DNA of 64,000 nucleotides from Tenrec ecaudatus. Its lineage: Eukaryota > Chordata > Mammalia > Afrosoricida > Tenrecidae. Both the position numbers and the translations under genes were made by a program. Positions 34,655-45,291 of the stretch are shown here, one piece after another. The notes under the pieces are model-generated. The model worked only from the letters and a program-made list of their open reading frames with translations. It was not told where the DNA came from and searched no databases. The DNA is taken from the NCBI RefSeq assembly GCF_050624435.1, contig NC_134534.1:69959501-70023500 (forward strand), read 5' to 3'. Position 1 is the stretch's first letter, and the number at the start of each line of letters is the position of its first letter.

Positions 34655-34830
34655 CCCTTTACGTTTGGAGTCATAGTAACTAAAGGTTGGTGGTTCAAAC
34701 TCAGTTAGTGGGACTGCAGAAGAAAAGACTTTGCTATCTGCTCTGTCAAGGTTACATTCAAGAAAACCCTGTGGGCAGCTCTAGTCTGTGGTTGGACTTG
34801 ACTCCGTGACATCTAACAATAAGAAGTAAC
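34655..34830 (+). mobile_element. AfroSINE, sense
   Basis: 'aaaggttggtggttcaaact' (34681-34700) is the B-box region, 'gaaaaccctgtgggcagctc' (34762-34781) the middle, and 'gacttgactccgtgacatct' (34795-34814) the tail. The tail ends 'ctaacaataag', even closer to the BovB terminus than usual. Confidence 0.75.
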
Positions 34831-35041
34831 ATCTCAAGTTGTCTATGGCTGGAACGTACCTCATGATTTCCCTGTGAAACCCAACCTTCTAATTTTCTTT
34901 TTCTTAGGTTTGGTATCATCATTAATATATTCTCCATAGCCCCAAACAAGTTACCTTACTCAGCCTTACACTTTTATTTCCTAAATACTACTTAAAGATC
35001 TTTACTTTTCTTCAAGCTTATTATAATTCTCCTATCTCATT

Positions 35042-35218
35042 AAGTTGCTGTGGGGTGCAAATGGTTAATGAGTTTGGGGAGTGATGGAGAGGTTGGGGGT
35101 TCCAGCGGTACCTTGAATGAAGTCCTAGTGATCGAATTCTGAAAAGCCTATCATTGCAAACTTCTTCTGAAACACACAGGATAGCCAGGAGTCAGAGTCG
35201 ACTTGACGCCTGGTATGA
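35042..35218 (+). mobile_element. AfroSINE, sense, decayed
   Basis: 'gtgcaaatggttaatgagtt' (35055-35074) and 'gagtcagagtcgacttgacg' (35190-35209) bracket a worn copy. Confidence 0.65.
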
Positions 35219-35274
35219 GTTTACCCCATTAGCACTCAAGGAATAATCATCTTAACTTCTTTTTTCATATATAT

Positions 35275-35660
35275 ATATAAAATCATTTTGGGGGGGGGGG
35301 CTCGTACAACGCTTATCACAATCCATACATGCATCCATTGTGTCAAGCACATTTGTACATTTGTTGCCATCATCATTCTCAAAACATTTGCTTTCTACTT
35401 GAGCCCCTGGTATTAGCTCCCCATGCCCCCCCTTTTCTCCCCCTCCCTCATGAGCCCTTGAGACATTATAAATGATTATTATTTTGTCATATCTTGCCCT
35501 GTCTGACGTCTCCCTTCACCCACTTTTCTATTGTCCATCCCCCAGGGAAAAGGTCACATGTAGATCCTTGTACTGGGTTCTCCCTTCCTTCCCGACCCTC
35601 CCTCCACCCTCCTAGTATCGCTGCTCTCACCGCTGGTCCTGAAGGGACCATCCAACTGGC
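35275..35660 (-). mobile_element. LINE 3'-tail family, antisense copy
   Basis: Starts at 'aaaatcattttgggggg' (35279-35295), retains 'caatccatacatgcatccat' (35320-35339), and is 5' truncated at about 35,655 ('gctggtcctgaagggacc'). Confidence 0.78.
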
Positions 35661-35679
35661 TTTCTTTCTTCAGTTTGGT

Positions 35680-35790
35680 CTCATTCTAATCCATTCTCCA
35701 CGTGGCAGCCAGCGCAGTCTTTGTGAATATGCTGTTTGACTATATCACAGTGTCTTTTCTGACCATCCCTGGGTAGCAAGCTTTAAAGCT
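35680..35790 (+). mobile_element. Possible L2 LINE fragment, sense
   Basis: 'ccattctccacgtggcagcc' (35692-35711) followed by 'gactatatcacagtgtc' (35738-35754) matches the sense text of the L2 3' coding region. Short, so moderate confidence. Confidence 0.5.
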
Positions 35791-37489
35791 TTAATGATCT
35801 AAAATGGCTAATAGAATTACCCCTAACAATGATAATGTTGTGTGTTTTGCCATGTTATGACCCCCTGCTTATTAGGCAAGATATTTTCAAGTGTAACTTT
35901 AATGAAAGCTAGGACTTAAATATTGGAAGATAGGATGAAATTTGGACGAACAGGACAGCGATGAGTTAAAAAAACGCATGTTGACATCCTCGGCATAACC
36001 CTTAGATGCAGGTCAAAATCTCAAGTGTTTTTGTTTTCTCAATGTTAAAGAAATGAACTCAAACAACAACTGATAACAACTATGGACTGTGGTCCTGTTC
36101 CCAATGAAAACAGCTAAAACTGCCAGAGGCTATGGAAATCATAGGCAAACAAATAACCTGGCACCCTGCTGGGAGGGACCTCTGCTCCCACTACTTAGTG
36201 CTCCGCTAATCCATGCATTTGTAATTCAAGAGGCACATTTGGGCTTCTAGAGGATCCGTGTCTACGTGGAATTTTAAAGCAGTGCCCTTCCATAAGAAAG
36301 GGAAAATAGTTTTAGAAGTGGTAAAATGGAATTTTCAGCCATTGTGTCTTCCAGTTGCCAGACAAGTTAGAATATTTTCTGATCGAGCCCTGTCCTCCAC
36401 TTTCCTAGCAGATGTGTAAACCACACATCATTTTTAATCTTTTCAATTTCAGTACATTTTAATCTTCCTGGAACCATGTGTATGTTTGGTTTGGAATGAT
36501 GGGAGAAAGAGATTTCTTTCCATGTGGCTCAAGCAGTAAAGCTCCTAGGCGAAAGGAATATGTGGGAAGCCACGTTCCCAGCCCACTGTCCTGAAGTCTG
36601 CACCATGAACTCAGAAAGTGCATGTTCATGAGGCGTACCACACAGAAGTCAGTCACCCCACGTCTGGGCTTACCTCCCTCAAGGCCCTTTGCTTACATTG
36701 GCATTCCTTCTATCCGCTTGTTCTCCTGAGAGGGCATAGAAAGGTGACGGAACTTCAATTCAAACATCACTATCCATGTGATAAAACAGCAAGTGACCGA
36801 TACAAGGTAATAAAACTCAGTAAGTCAAGGCAAAGAACCGACAGTCTCTAGTTCAAGCAACACTCTTGGTTTGAGACCTACGCTTGGATATGAAGTGTTC
36901 AGATGGGCAGGCATTCGTTATTGTATCATCAAAATGCAGCCTATGAAATTACAAGCACTTGTATGAAGTCAAATTTGATTAATGAGGACCAAGCAGTTTT
37001 TTCTCATCTAATTCCATGTTTCATTAACATTCAAAGGCATTTAAAAAATTACCCTCTTTACCTGAGGTAACAGCAGATTTCTTAAGTGGGTGCCTCAACT
37101 AGAAAAAAGTAATATAGATTTTGACTAAAAGAGTTCTTAGCGATCATTCTTTCTCTACCCATTTCCCAAGCTTATTCTCCCCTCAAGGTGGGAAAAATGT
37201 TGGACAGAAAATTACACAGAGTTACTTTGAAGGATGTGGAGAAATCAATTAAATGTGAGTCCATTTATTGAATATTGTTCTGAAGTCTTAGCCAAGGCTA
37301 TGACACAACAAAAAGAAATCAAAAGTCTCTGACTTGGCAAAGATGAAATAAAACCTTATCTGTTTGTAGAACAGGTGATTATATTTGGAAGAAACCCCAA
37401 AGACTTGATTAGGAAAATTTTAGATTTTTTAATCATTTAAATTTGTAAAAATTATTTAATTAAAAATTAAAATTTTAATGTAAAGATTC
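35791..37489. other. Single-copy stretch of about 1.7 kb
   Basis: No repeat family recognised. Open frames up to 77 codons only. A very A+T-rich patch lies at 37420-37485. Confidence 0.45.
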
Positions 37490-37617
37490 AGCAATCTTGT
37501 ATGGTATAAGAGAGGAGGGAGAAGGAGGGGAAGGGGGAACTGATAGCAATGATTATATAACCCCACTTGAGGGGAACAGATAACAGAATGGTAGGCAAAT
37601 GGATACACTGGATAGTA
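37490..37617 (+). mobile_element. LINE 3'-tail family, sense, left of hAT insertion
   Basis: 'agggggaactgatagcaatg' (37531-37550) and 'gaggggaacagataacagaa' (37569-37588) are the sense body. The copy is split by the hAT element at 37618 and continues at 37843. Confidence 0.72.
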
Positions 37618-37842
37618 CAGGGGTCCTGAAACTATGGCCCACGGGCCACATGCCACCCACCAAGGACATTTATCCAGTCCGCCGGTTGTTTTTGCCCCGT
37701 TTGTATTTTTACTTCAGAATAAGATATGTGCAGAGTGCATAGGAATTTGTTCATAGTTTTTTTTTAAAAACTATAGTCCGGCTCTCCAACAGGTCTGTGG
37801 GACAGTGCAATGGCCCCTGTTTAAAATGTTTGAGCACCCCTG
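37618..37842. mobile_element. hAT MITE (OposCharlie/OC1-like), 225 bp
   Basis: Terminal inverted repeats CAGGGGTCCTGAAACT (37618-37633) and 'tttgagcacccctg' (37829-37842) bound an element with 'gcccacgggccacatgccac' (37638-37657) and 'aaaactatagtccggctctc' (37767-37786) inside. This structure fits the hAT families that moved horizontally among mammals together with SPIN; I think OC1-type but cannot fix the name. No clear 8-bp duplication. Confidence 0.7.
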
Positions 37843-38085
37843 TGGCAAAAAATAATAACAATAATAATATTTAATAAAACAACAAGGGTTCCTGGGGGTG
37901 TGGAGGAGGGGGGGGAGAAAGGGGAGCTATATCCGAGTGCAAGAAGAAAGAAAATGTTTTGAAAATGATGGTGCCGGCATTTGGACAATCATGCTTGATC
38001 TAATTAAACTATGTATTGTTATATTATCTATAAGAGCTCCCAATAAAACGGAGAAGAAAGATCAACATAAAAAAACCCATGGGAT
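37843..38085 (+). mobile_element. LINE 3'-tail family, sense, right of hAT insertion
   Basis: Resumes with 'aataataacaataataatat' (37851-37870) and ends with 'agagctcccaataaaacgga' (38032-38051), which holds the AATAAA signal, followed by an A-rich tail. Completes the copy broken at 37,617. Confidence 0.75.
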
Positions 38086-38089
38086 TCCT

Positions 38090-38645
38090 ACATATGAATG
38101 AAGAGAGGCTGAAAAGGAAATCAGGAAAACAAGCGAGCTGAGCTGCCCATCACGAACTGGGTGTTGTCTGATGCACACAGTAGCACTCCATCATGCAGTG
38201 GAAGAGGTACACAGAGGATCAGGCTACAGAAGGACCTGAAGGTACAACCTAACTGCACGAAGAAGTAGCCACAAAGGCTATGGCCATCACTCTTGTCATC
38301 AGACACCTTTCTCCCAGTCTCTGCCTATGGCCTCCTGGAGAGTTCCTCTTGTTCAGTTAACCGAGGAAGGGAAAACTCATGTTTCGCTTACTGATAGTTC
38401 AGCATGGTATTTAGATACCGCTTGCAAGTGGACAGTAGCAGCTCTCAAACCCCATTCTGGGACCTCCCCGATGGACAATGGTGAAGGGAAAGCCTTTCAA
38501 TCGCCAGAACTTTGAGCAAGACACCTGTCTGTTTATTTTGCTTGGAAGGAGAAATGGCCAGGTGTGCAACTGTAGGTATATTGACTAATGGGATGTTGCT
38601 AATGATTCAGCTGGATGGTTAGGATCCTGGGAAGAGCATTTTAAA
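38090..38645 (+). mobile_element. Endogenous retrovirus pol remnant (ERVL/MaLR-like), sense
   Basis: About 0.55 kb whose text resembles the reverse transcriptase-RNase H-connection part of pol in ERVL/MaLR-type endogenous retroviruses. The best part is 38,330-38,640, where a 62-codon frame (38327-38515) resembles the RNase H region and a following shifted frame continues to about 38,640. At least one frameshift and several stops interrupt it. No LTR, gag or env is seen nearby, so it is a fragment. It ends directly against a sense BovB at 38,645. Assigned from recall, so moderate confidence. Confidence 0.5.
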
Positions 38646-39425
38646 AAGTGTGTGTCAGGGTTGTACCCTCTTACCATAACTATCCAATCTGTACACTGAG
38701 CATATCATAAGAGAAGCTGGCTTATCGGAAGAAGGATGTGGCATCAGGATTGGAGAAGGCTTGCTGGCAACCTGCAATGTGCGGATGACACAATCTTGCT
38801 TCCTGAAAGAGAAGGAATTGAAGCACTTGCTGCTAAAGATCAAGGAGTGTAGTCTTCAGTCAGGATTACAACTCAATGTAAAGAAGACTAAAACTCATGC
38901 AACTGTACCAGTAGGTAACATTACTTGGATCCACAATCATTATCCATGTAAACAGCAGTCAAGCGATGGAAAGACGTGTTGCATTAGGTACATCTACTGC
39001 ACAAGACCTCTTCAGAGTATCCTCACATGCATGTGAAAGTTAGAAATCGAATGAAGAAGGCTGATGAACAATCAATGTATTTGGATTGCGGTGTTGATGA
39101 AGAATTTTGAAAATACCCAGGGCATATTATGGCCAGAGCACTCCTTAGAGCCAAGGATGGCAACGCTTCATCTTGCAAACTTTGGACATGCTGTCAAGAG
39201 AAGCCAGTCCTTACAGAAGGACGTCATGCTTGGTAAAATCAAGGGGAAGTGAATACGATGAAGATCCTCAATGAAATTGATTGACACGGTGGTCGCAATA
39301 TAATTCTCTGAGGTGTGGGAACAATTGTGAGACGGGAACAGGACCGTGCAGTGCTTTGTTCTGTTGTGTGTGGTGTTGCTATGGATCAGAGCTGATTCCA
39401 TGGCACCTATCAACAGCAGCATAGA
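38646..39425 (+). mobile_element. BovB-like RTE, sense, reverse transcriptase C-part to 3' end
   Basis: 'gtgtgtcagggttgtaccct' (38651-38670), 'aatgtgcggatgacacaatc' (38777-38796, the Tyr-Ala-Asp-Asp loop with Tyr changed to Cys) and 'gactaaaactcatgcaactg' (38886-38905) identify the reverse transcriptase. It ends at 'ccatggcacctatcaacagc' (39398-39417). A 91-codon frame at 38761-39036 is the surviving domain piece. Confidence 0.86.
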
Positions 39426-40911
39426 ATTTCAAACATTCCTGAGAAAAGGAAAGTATACATGTATAGGACTGCTTTTCAGACTAAACACATTGATAGTTGA
39501 CTTTTACAGATTAAAAACTTAAGTGCCTGGCCACCCTTTATGCAAGCTATTGAGTTTGGAGATAGGACAAAACTTTCAATAATATACATTCATGAAGGCA
39601 AAACTAAACCTGAGGGACTAAGACATAGCATAAAAGAGCAAAGAAAGTATGAACATAGAAAATACCTGGTAGTCTGGAGTTGTCATTTATTAAACATCTT
39701 CAAAGTAAGAGGTTTGAACCAAAGTCCAATTATGTTTAAATTCCTAACCTTGAGATAGGATTCAGCTTCTTCTTCTCACTTTAGACACTGTCAGCCTTAA
39801 GTCCAAGGGAGTATTTCAGTACCTTTAATCTTCCACAGGTAAGTTTAAGGTAAGTGACAGTTTACAAGGTGGGGTTTCCAAATTCCGCTTTCTAGTGTTG
39901 TCTATGAAGGACAAAGTCTTGGTCCCAATTCAGTCACCAAGGGCTGGATACAAACTAGGTCAGCAGCGCCCAATGTAGAGCATATTTTCAGGTAGAGTCT
40001 ACATAAGTAATGTTAAGCATGTTTTCCAATGGCAAGTTTCGCCATCTGGTTTACCCACCAACAGAAGTGAGCTCATGCTCTCCATGTCAGACATGTGCTC
40101 CCGCCCCACCCTGAGACATGAATTCCCACTAAGGTTACTGAGCACACTGGAGTAGCAACTGATTTGGAGTGACAGCAGAAAAATGATAGAAGGCAGGAAT
40201 GGATTGATTTTCTCCATGTGCCCACAACATAAGAAATGCATCCTCGCTGATGCAAGGCCTCGCCTGTCTGAGAGGTTATTAAGATGTCAGATCTGTGTTT
40301 TATTGGCTTACTACTGAAACATTTTGATTTTTTATCTTCCTCAGATCTAAAATTAAAATGGTACCAATCATAGTAATTATTCTGTCAAATAAATGTCTTA
40401 AGTATAGTTATTACTATAGAAGTCTGTTAGAAGTTTATGAGTCCTAGGAGTTGCCTGTTTAATTGAGCTTAGTGAGAAAACAGAAATTTGTACATTTTCC
40501 TAAGTCTGTAGGAACCTCCCTACAGTGAAAGGCCTCTAAGAAGCGGTGAGACTTGGAGACTGAACAGTGCTTACAACGTTTTGCTTACTCATCTTGCCAA
40601 ATAGAGGCCCCAAATTGCCAAGCCAAGATTTATTTATCTTCAGAGTAACTTCCAGTGTTTGCTTTCACAGTATTTGAAAATCCATGCATTTCCTGTCGGA
40701 ACCTTTTTACTTGACCCGAGACAACAAATATTTGGACAGATACAAGATGCTATTAGATTGGAGTGGCAGAGTGTATGTAGCATTTTTAAGGTTGTTTTTT
40801 AAATGCTATGAAAGGGAAGATGGTAAAGACAGGGCTTAACATTCTCAGCATAGAATTAGCAAAAATAAAAAAGGCCAAGGCCGCAAATGCACAGAAGATT
40901 AGAAATTATCT
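39426..40911. other. Single-copy stretch of about 1.5 kb
   Basis: No repeat family recognised. Frames of 60-80 codons overlap on both strands. No exon call. Confidence 0.45.
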
Positions 40912-41095
40912 TAAGCCACCCACTCACTGCTGCAGATCAATTCTGATTTATAGCTACCCGAGAGGACAGAACCCAACTCTACCCCATAGTCTTTCCAAGG
41001 TTGTACATCTTTCCAGAAAGTGGCTGCTGCCTCTTTCTGCAGATCAACTAGGATGTTCCCACCGCTGTGTCAGGAAAGCACCCACCAAATCAAGG
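40912..41095 (-). mobile_element. AfroSINE, antisense
   Basis: 'cactgctgcagatcaattct' (40924-40943), 'ccgagaggacagaacccaac' (40959-40978) and 'ccagaaagtggctgctgcct' (41013-41032) mark a diverged reverse SINE. Confidence 0.65.
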
Positions 41096-41182
41096 CTGTT
41101 AATAATGTTAGTAAACAGATTTTGACCCCCAAATAAATATTACTTGGGAGCAGAGTTATAAAACCACTTAATAAAAAATCTG

Positions 41183-41300
41183 GCAAGCCTATCAAATAAA
41201 CAGTTAATTTTTGAGGTAAAGGATTGTTGGGCAAAATAATTAATGTAGCTATGAACTTGAAAGTCCTGAGTTTCAATGAGATTATCCAAAGAACAACTGT
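41183..41300 (-). other. Extension beyond a BovB 3' end, shared with 56955-57076
   Basis: About 120 bp directly beyond the 3' terminus of an antisense BovB. It aligns with the equivalent position of the BovB at 57,077: 'tttttgaggtaaaggattgt' (41207-41226) against 'tttttgaggaaagcaatcct' (56973-56992), and 'gattatccaaagaacaactg' (41280-41299) against 'agtatccaagaaatgagtg'. Other BovB ends in the window lack it. It may be a longer 3' UTR subfamily or a 3' transduction. Confidence 0.6.
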
Positions 41301-41396
41301 AGATGTTCTTGATGCTGGAGCTGGTTCACGCTCATGGCAACCCTACATACAACAGACTGACACACTGCCTCGTTCTGCACCATCCTCACAATTGTT
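41301..41396 (-). mobile_element. BovB-like RTE, antisense 3' terminus
   Basis: Terminal 95 bp of a 2-kb antisense BovB: 'agatgttcttgatgctggag' (41301-41320) and 'caccatcctcacaattgtta' (41378-41397). It is interrupted by family A and resumes at 41,859. Confidence 0.82.
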
Positions 41397-41858
41397 ATGT
41401 GTGGCAGTTACATAATCTCTTGTCAATTTGAGGGAATTAAGAGTGCAGGGGTAGAATCTAGCCTGATGATGCCTCCTTGTGGGCATGGCCTTCTCATGAG
41501 GATTCTGTAAGCTTCCTCTCTTTCTCCCTGGAGATGGGCCACATATACTCTCTCTCTCTGCTTCACCGTCCTGTTAAGGAGCCATACTCTGAGACACATG
41601 CCAGTGTTGAGATGCTTCCACCGCCACTGGATCCACAAGACTTACCACCACTGGCCTGTGATCTTCCTGCATTCTATGTCATTGCATGTGTTGCATGAGT
41701 CTAAAGAGGAACTTATGGAACAGTATTGGACTTATGGACTTGATGTGGACTGGGCTGGTATGTTTTCTCAATAGACAATTACTCTCTGATATAAAGTTCT
41801 CTCTTACCTACATATGAGTGTCTCTGGATTTATTTCACTAGTCTACCTGGACGAACAC
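41397..41858 (+). mobile_element. Medium-reiteration repeat (family A) nested in BovB
   Basis: A 462-bp insertion beginning TGTGTGGCAGTTAC and ending 'tctacctggacgaacacg'. 'tgagatgcttccaccgccac' (41610-41629) and 'catgtgttgcatgagtctaa' (41685-41704) align it to 24184-24659. BovB text stops at 'caattgttatg' and resumes at 'gttctttttgagtc'. The 8-bp flanks are only partly alike. Confidence 0.65.
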
Positions 41859-42366
41859 GTTCTTTTTGAGTCTATTGTTGAAGTCACTGTGTCAATCCAT
41901 CTCAGCAAGTATCTTCCTTATTTCAATGTCCCCCTACTTTACCAAGCATGATTTACTTTTCCGGGGACTGATCTCTCCTGATAATCTGTCCACAGTACGT
42001 GAGACAAAGTTGATTCTGGTTGTACTTCATCCAAACAGATATTTGCTCTTTGGGAAGTCCATGTTAAGTATACTCTGAAAGCATCATAATTCAAATGCAT
42101 CAACTCTTCTTTGGCCTTCTTAATCAATGTCTGACTTTTGTCTACAAAGTGACATCCTATTCTTCAACACTTTAAAGATATCGTGTGCAAGAGATTGGCC
42201 CGATGCAATGCATCATTTTATTTTTCCTTAATATTATTTCCATGAGCATTGATTGTAGGTCCCAGCAAGATAAAACCCTTGACCACGTCAATTTTTCTCT
42301 GCTTATCATGATGTTTTCTATTGGCCCAGCCTGTGAGGATTTTGGTATTTTTTACATTGAGTTGAA
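41859..42366 (-). mobile_element. BovB-like RTE, antisense, middle piece
   Basis: Continues the antisense element through 'cattgattgtaggtcccagc' (42247-42266) and 'ttatcatgatgttttctatt' (42303-42322). The interval 42267-42347 is the left arm of a large inverted repeat whose right arm opens the SINE insertion next door. Confidence 0.85.
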
Positions 42367-42662
42367 TACCAAAATCCTCACAACTGGGTCAAAAGAAAAC
42401 ATCATGATAAACAGAGAAAAAATGTAAGTGGTCAAGTATTTTATTGAGATAAGAGTCCTGATGGCGTAGTGGTTCCATTTTGCAGGGCTAACTTCCAAGT
42501 CAGCATTCCAAAACCACCAAGTACCCTGCTGGACAGAGATGGAAATTTCTACTCCTGTGAAGAGCTACAGTCTCATAAAATCACAGCGACAGGTTCACCC
42601 TGTCATATGGGGTCACTGTAAGTCGATATTGACTTGCTTGCAGTGGGTTTGGTTTGTTTTGC
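42367..42662 (+). mobile_element. AfroSINE insertion with an inverted BovB flank at its 5' end
   Basis: The insertion is flanked by a probable target duplication, 'ttacattgagttgaa' (42351-42365) and 'ttacattgaattgtaa' (42663-42678). Its first 75-80 bp (42367-42445) are the reverse complement of adjacent BovB (42267-42347). From about 42,450 it is an AfroSINE: 'cctgatggcgtagtggttcc' (42459-42478), 'aaatcacagcgacaggttca' (42579-42598) and 'gcagtgggtttggtttgttt' (42640-42659), the best-kept tail in the window. BovB resumes at 42,663. Confidence 0.8.
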
Positions 42663-43335
42663 TTACATTGAATTGTAATCCATACTGAAGGCTGCAATCC
42701 TTCCTCTTCATCACAAGGGCTTTAAGTCCTTATCACTTTCAGCAAACAGTGTTGTGTTAGTCTCCTATTGAAGGTGGTTAATAAGCCTTGCTCCAATCCT
42801 GATGCCACATTCTTCTTCATGTAGTCCAGCTTCTTTATTTGCTCAGAATATAGATTGAGTAAGTATGGTGAAAGGAACAACGTTGAAACAAACATTTTGA
42901 TACAATACGAGCATTTCCTTGTTCCATTCGAACAACTGCCTCTTGATGCATTCTCAGTTCCACATGAGCACAACTAAGGGTTCTGGAAAGGCCATTCTTC
43001 TCAAGGCCATCCCATTTTATTAGTCCACAAAAGACATTTCAACATATTCTGGCATTCTCTGCTTTGAGCAAAGGTCTATCCGACATCAACAATGGTGCCC
43101 CTTCCTCCATGTCCTCTTTCGAATTTGGCTTGAATTTCTGGCAAGTCCCTGTCAATGTACTGCTGCAAACATCGTTGAATGATCCTCAGCAAAAGTTTAT
43201 TAGAAATGCGACATTAATGACATTGTTAAATAATGTGTACATTCTGTGGGCTAATCTTTCTTTTTAATGGGTATCAATATGGACAGTCCTGGCGCTGTCT
43301 TCCAAATTTCTTGGCAGATGTGTGTAAATGCTTCC
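42663..43335 (-). mobile_element. BovB-like RTE, antisense, reverse transcriptase core
   Basis: Resumes after the SINE and covers the reverse transcriptase core in antisense: 'aatccatactgaaggctgca' (42674-42693), 'cagcttctttatttgctcag' (42826-42845), 'ttgttccattcgaacaactg' (42919-42938) and 'gaatttctggcaagtccctg' (43131-43150). It ends in the upstream linker near 43,335. Frame broken repeatedly. Confidence 0.85.
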
Positions 43336-43851
43336 AGTGCTTCATCTTAAGAAGCAAAATTTCTGATTTAAGAATCAAAAATCCTAATTAAATATTTAAT
43401 CTTTTTAGCCTCAGTTGTTGAGGAAATACTAGACGGCATTTGCTCATATATAAATAAAGGGGACCCCCAGTAGCTTCTTTACTTTTACTCATCTTTTTCA
43501 ACACTGGGGATCTAGATTGGGAGGAGAGAATGCAATATATAGATCACTGTTTCTCTGGAAGTGCTGCTGGAGATTTTGAATATATGAGAAACAAAAAAAT
43601 TAGGGGCGTTTGCCACAAATAAATATGTGAACTCAGATTGTACAGACACTTTTGATCTTCCCCGAATTACTGAAAAATCGAGAAACTTCCAAGACTCCTA
43701 AAATTTGGGTAAACTGGGAGTGATCGTGTATCAATTTGCATTCACTAACATTTCCTTTTTATGTGTGGAAGATGCTGGGTTCTGAAAGATCATTTTCTTA
43801 TGCCATCAGGTTAATAACTTCTAAAAGAAATGTTGGTTTTCAATGTGACAT
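43336..43851. other. Stretch without recognised features
   Basis: A+T-rich, no repeat family recognised. Confidence 0.4.
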
Positions 43852-44078
43852 ATGACGGTTTACTCCCCCCACCCCCCAAAAAGGGAAAAATAGACTGCTG
43901 GGCGGAGCTTTTGCAGAATGCATTTTTCCTGCTAGATGAGCAAGAATGGAGTCATAGATTTGATAAGTGTATTAAGTGTAATGCAGAGTACTTTGAATAT
44001 GATATGGCTGTTTTATAAAAAAAAATTTAATGCAAAACTTTGAAAAAAATTTCCATGTTTTTGGTATCACCAGTACAC
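43852..44078 (+). mobile_element. Mariner, sense, internally deleted
   Basis: The same mariner family as 16276-17190, reduced to about 230 bp. The first 80 bp ('tgggcggagcttttgcagaa', 43899-43918) match the right end of the other copy in reverse. It then jumps to the transposase C-terminus, where a 62-codon frame reads FDKCIKCNAEYFEYD, the family's terminal motif, and ends in its own 3' end near 44,075. Confidence 0.8.
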
Positions 44079-44164
44079 TGAAAGTACTCTGCAACGTTTA
44101 CATATTGAATTGTGTGTTATATTAATATGAGTGGTGAGTGAGCGATGAGTGAAAATCCTTTAGT
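44079..44164. other. Spacer
   Basis: Short unassigned sequence between the mariner and an old SINE-like remnant. Confidence 0.35.
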
Positions 44165-44330
44165 ATAAATAGCAATTCCTACCACTTACAGTACTCTTAA
44201 TATAGTCCAGGTACCACGCTAAACACAGTTTAATTTCATTCTCACAACTCTGTGAGCACAAACATGGAATTGGGTGGCATCTGCTCCCTCTGACTTCACA
44301 AGGAGAAGGAGACACACACTCAGAATCAGT
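44165..44330 (+). mobile_element. Old MIR/L2-class remnant, sense
   Basis: 'gtccaggtaccacgctaaac' (44205-44224), 'aatttcattctcacaactct' (44232-44251) and 'acaaggagaaggagacacac' (44298-44317) follow the order of an ancient MIR-type repeat. Confidence 0.5.
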
Positions 44331-45291
44331 CCCATGCTGATTTCCTGAGGCATGAGTAAACCTGCCTCATCCCTCTTTTCGTGGTCAATTCTGATACAAA
44401 CGGTCCCACCCAGTACACGATTTACTTCGAAGCTGCGTTCAAAATTCATTGCATGACCATACAGAACGCACAGACCATGTTCACAATGGTCAAAATCAGT
44501 ATGTCAGTTAACAGTTTAAAATTCAGAATCAGAAATGCTCAAGAATACAGTTCCTTCTGTCAGGGCAGTTTTTCTGGCTGTCTGCAGGCATGACTCTCTC
44601 TGCTTCTTGGTGTCTCAGCCCACAGCCCTGTCGCCTCTGTCCTATTCCAACAATCTTACAAAACTCTTCTCGTGCCATTTATAAAGCACTGCAAAGATAC
44701 CTCAACCCATCACAAGCGTCAGCCTGAAGGCATTCTATCTAGCTTTGTGGGTCAGCAAACGTAGCTCCTGATTAACTAACTTGACACATTCCACGCTAAG
44801 TAGGTCTTCTACCTGAAAGCACTCCAATTAAATCACTTTGTGGTCCAAGAAGTCCCTCCATCTCCTGCCTTGGTTCTGCTGCTGCTCCTGTACGGTCAGA
44901 GCTGTTTGTCTCCTGGGCTTCAGGGCTCATGGAGTGATCACAGGGACCAAAGAACATGCACAACTCCTGGCTCTTCTTTCTTGATAGTGCTACTCCTCCC
45001 TTCTGCTGCTGATAGGACCTTTTGTTTAGCCAGCAGGAAGGCAAAATTGACCATCCCCACATCTGAAGTTCACATAATCACAATTTCTCTGTTAGCCATC
45101 ACTCATTATTGAATCATATAATCCTATTGGCAAACCTCATGGCACCTTCCTTGACCTGGGCCTATCAAGGCAAAAGGAAAGACACTCAATCTGCCTGGTT
45201 CCAGGTGGTCATTTGGTAAGAATAGAAAAGACTATAGTTGGAAGAGGCACTATTTTTATTCCATTGAAAAGGGAATTGAGAATTATTTCCC
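44331..45291. other. Single-copy stretch of about 1 kb
   Basis: No repeat recognised. Overlapping frames of 88 and 90 codons on opposite strands (44796-45112) are in moderately G+C-rich DNA. They show no domain, and which of them if either is real cannot be told, so I call neither. Confidence 0.4.
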
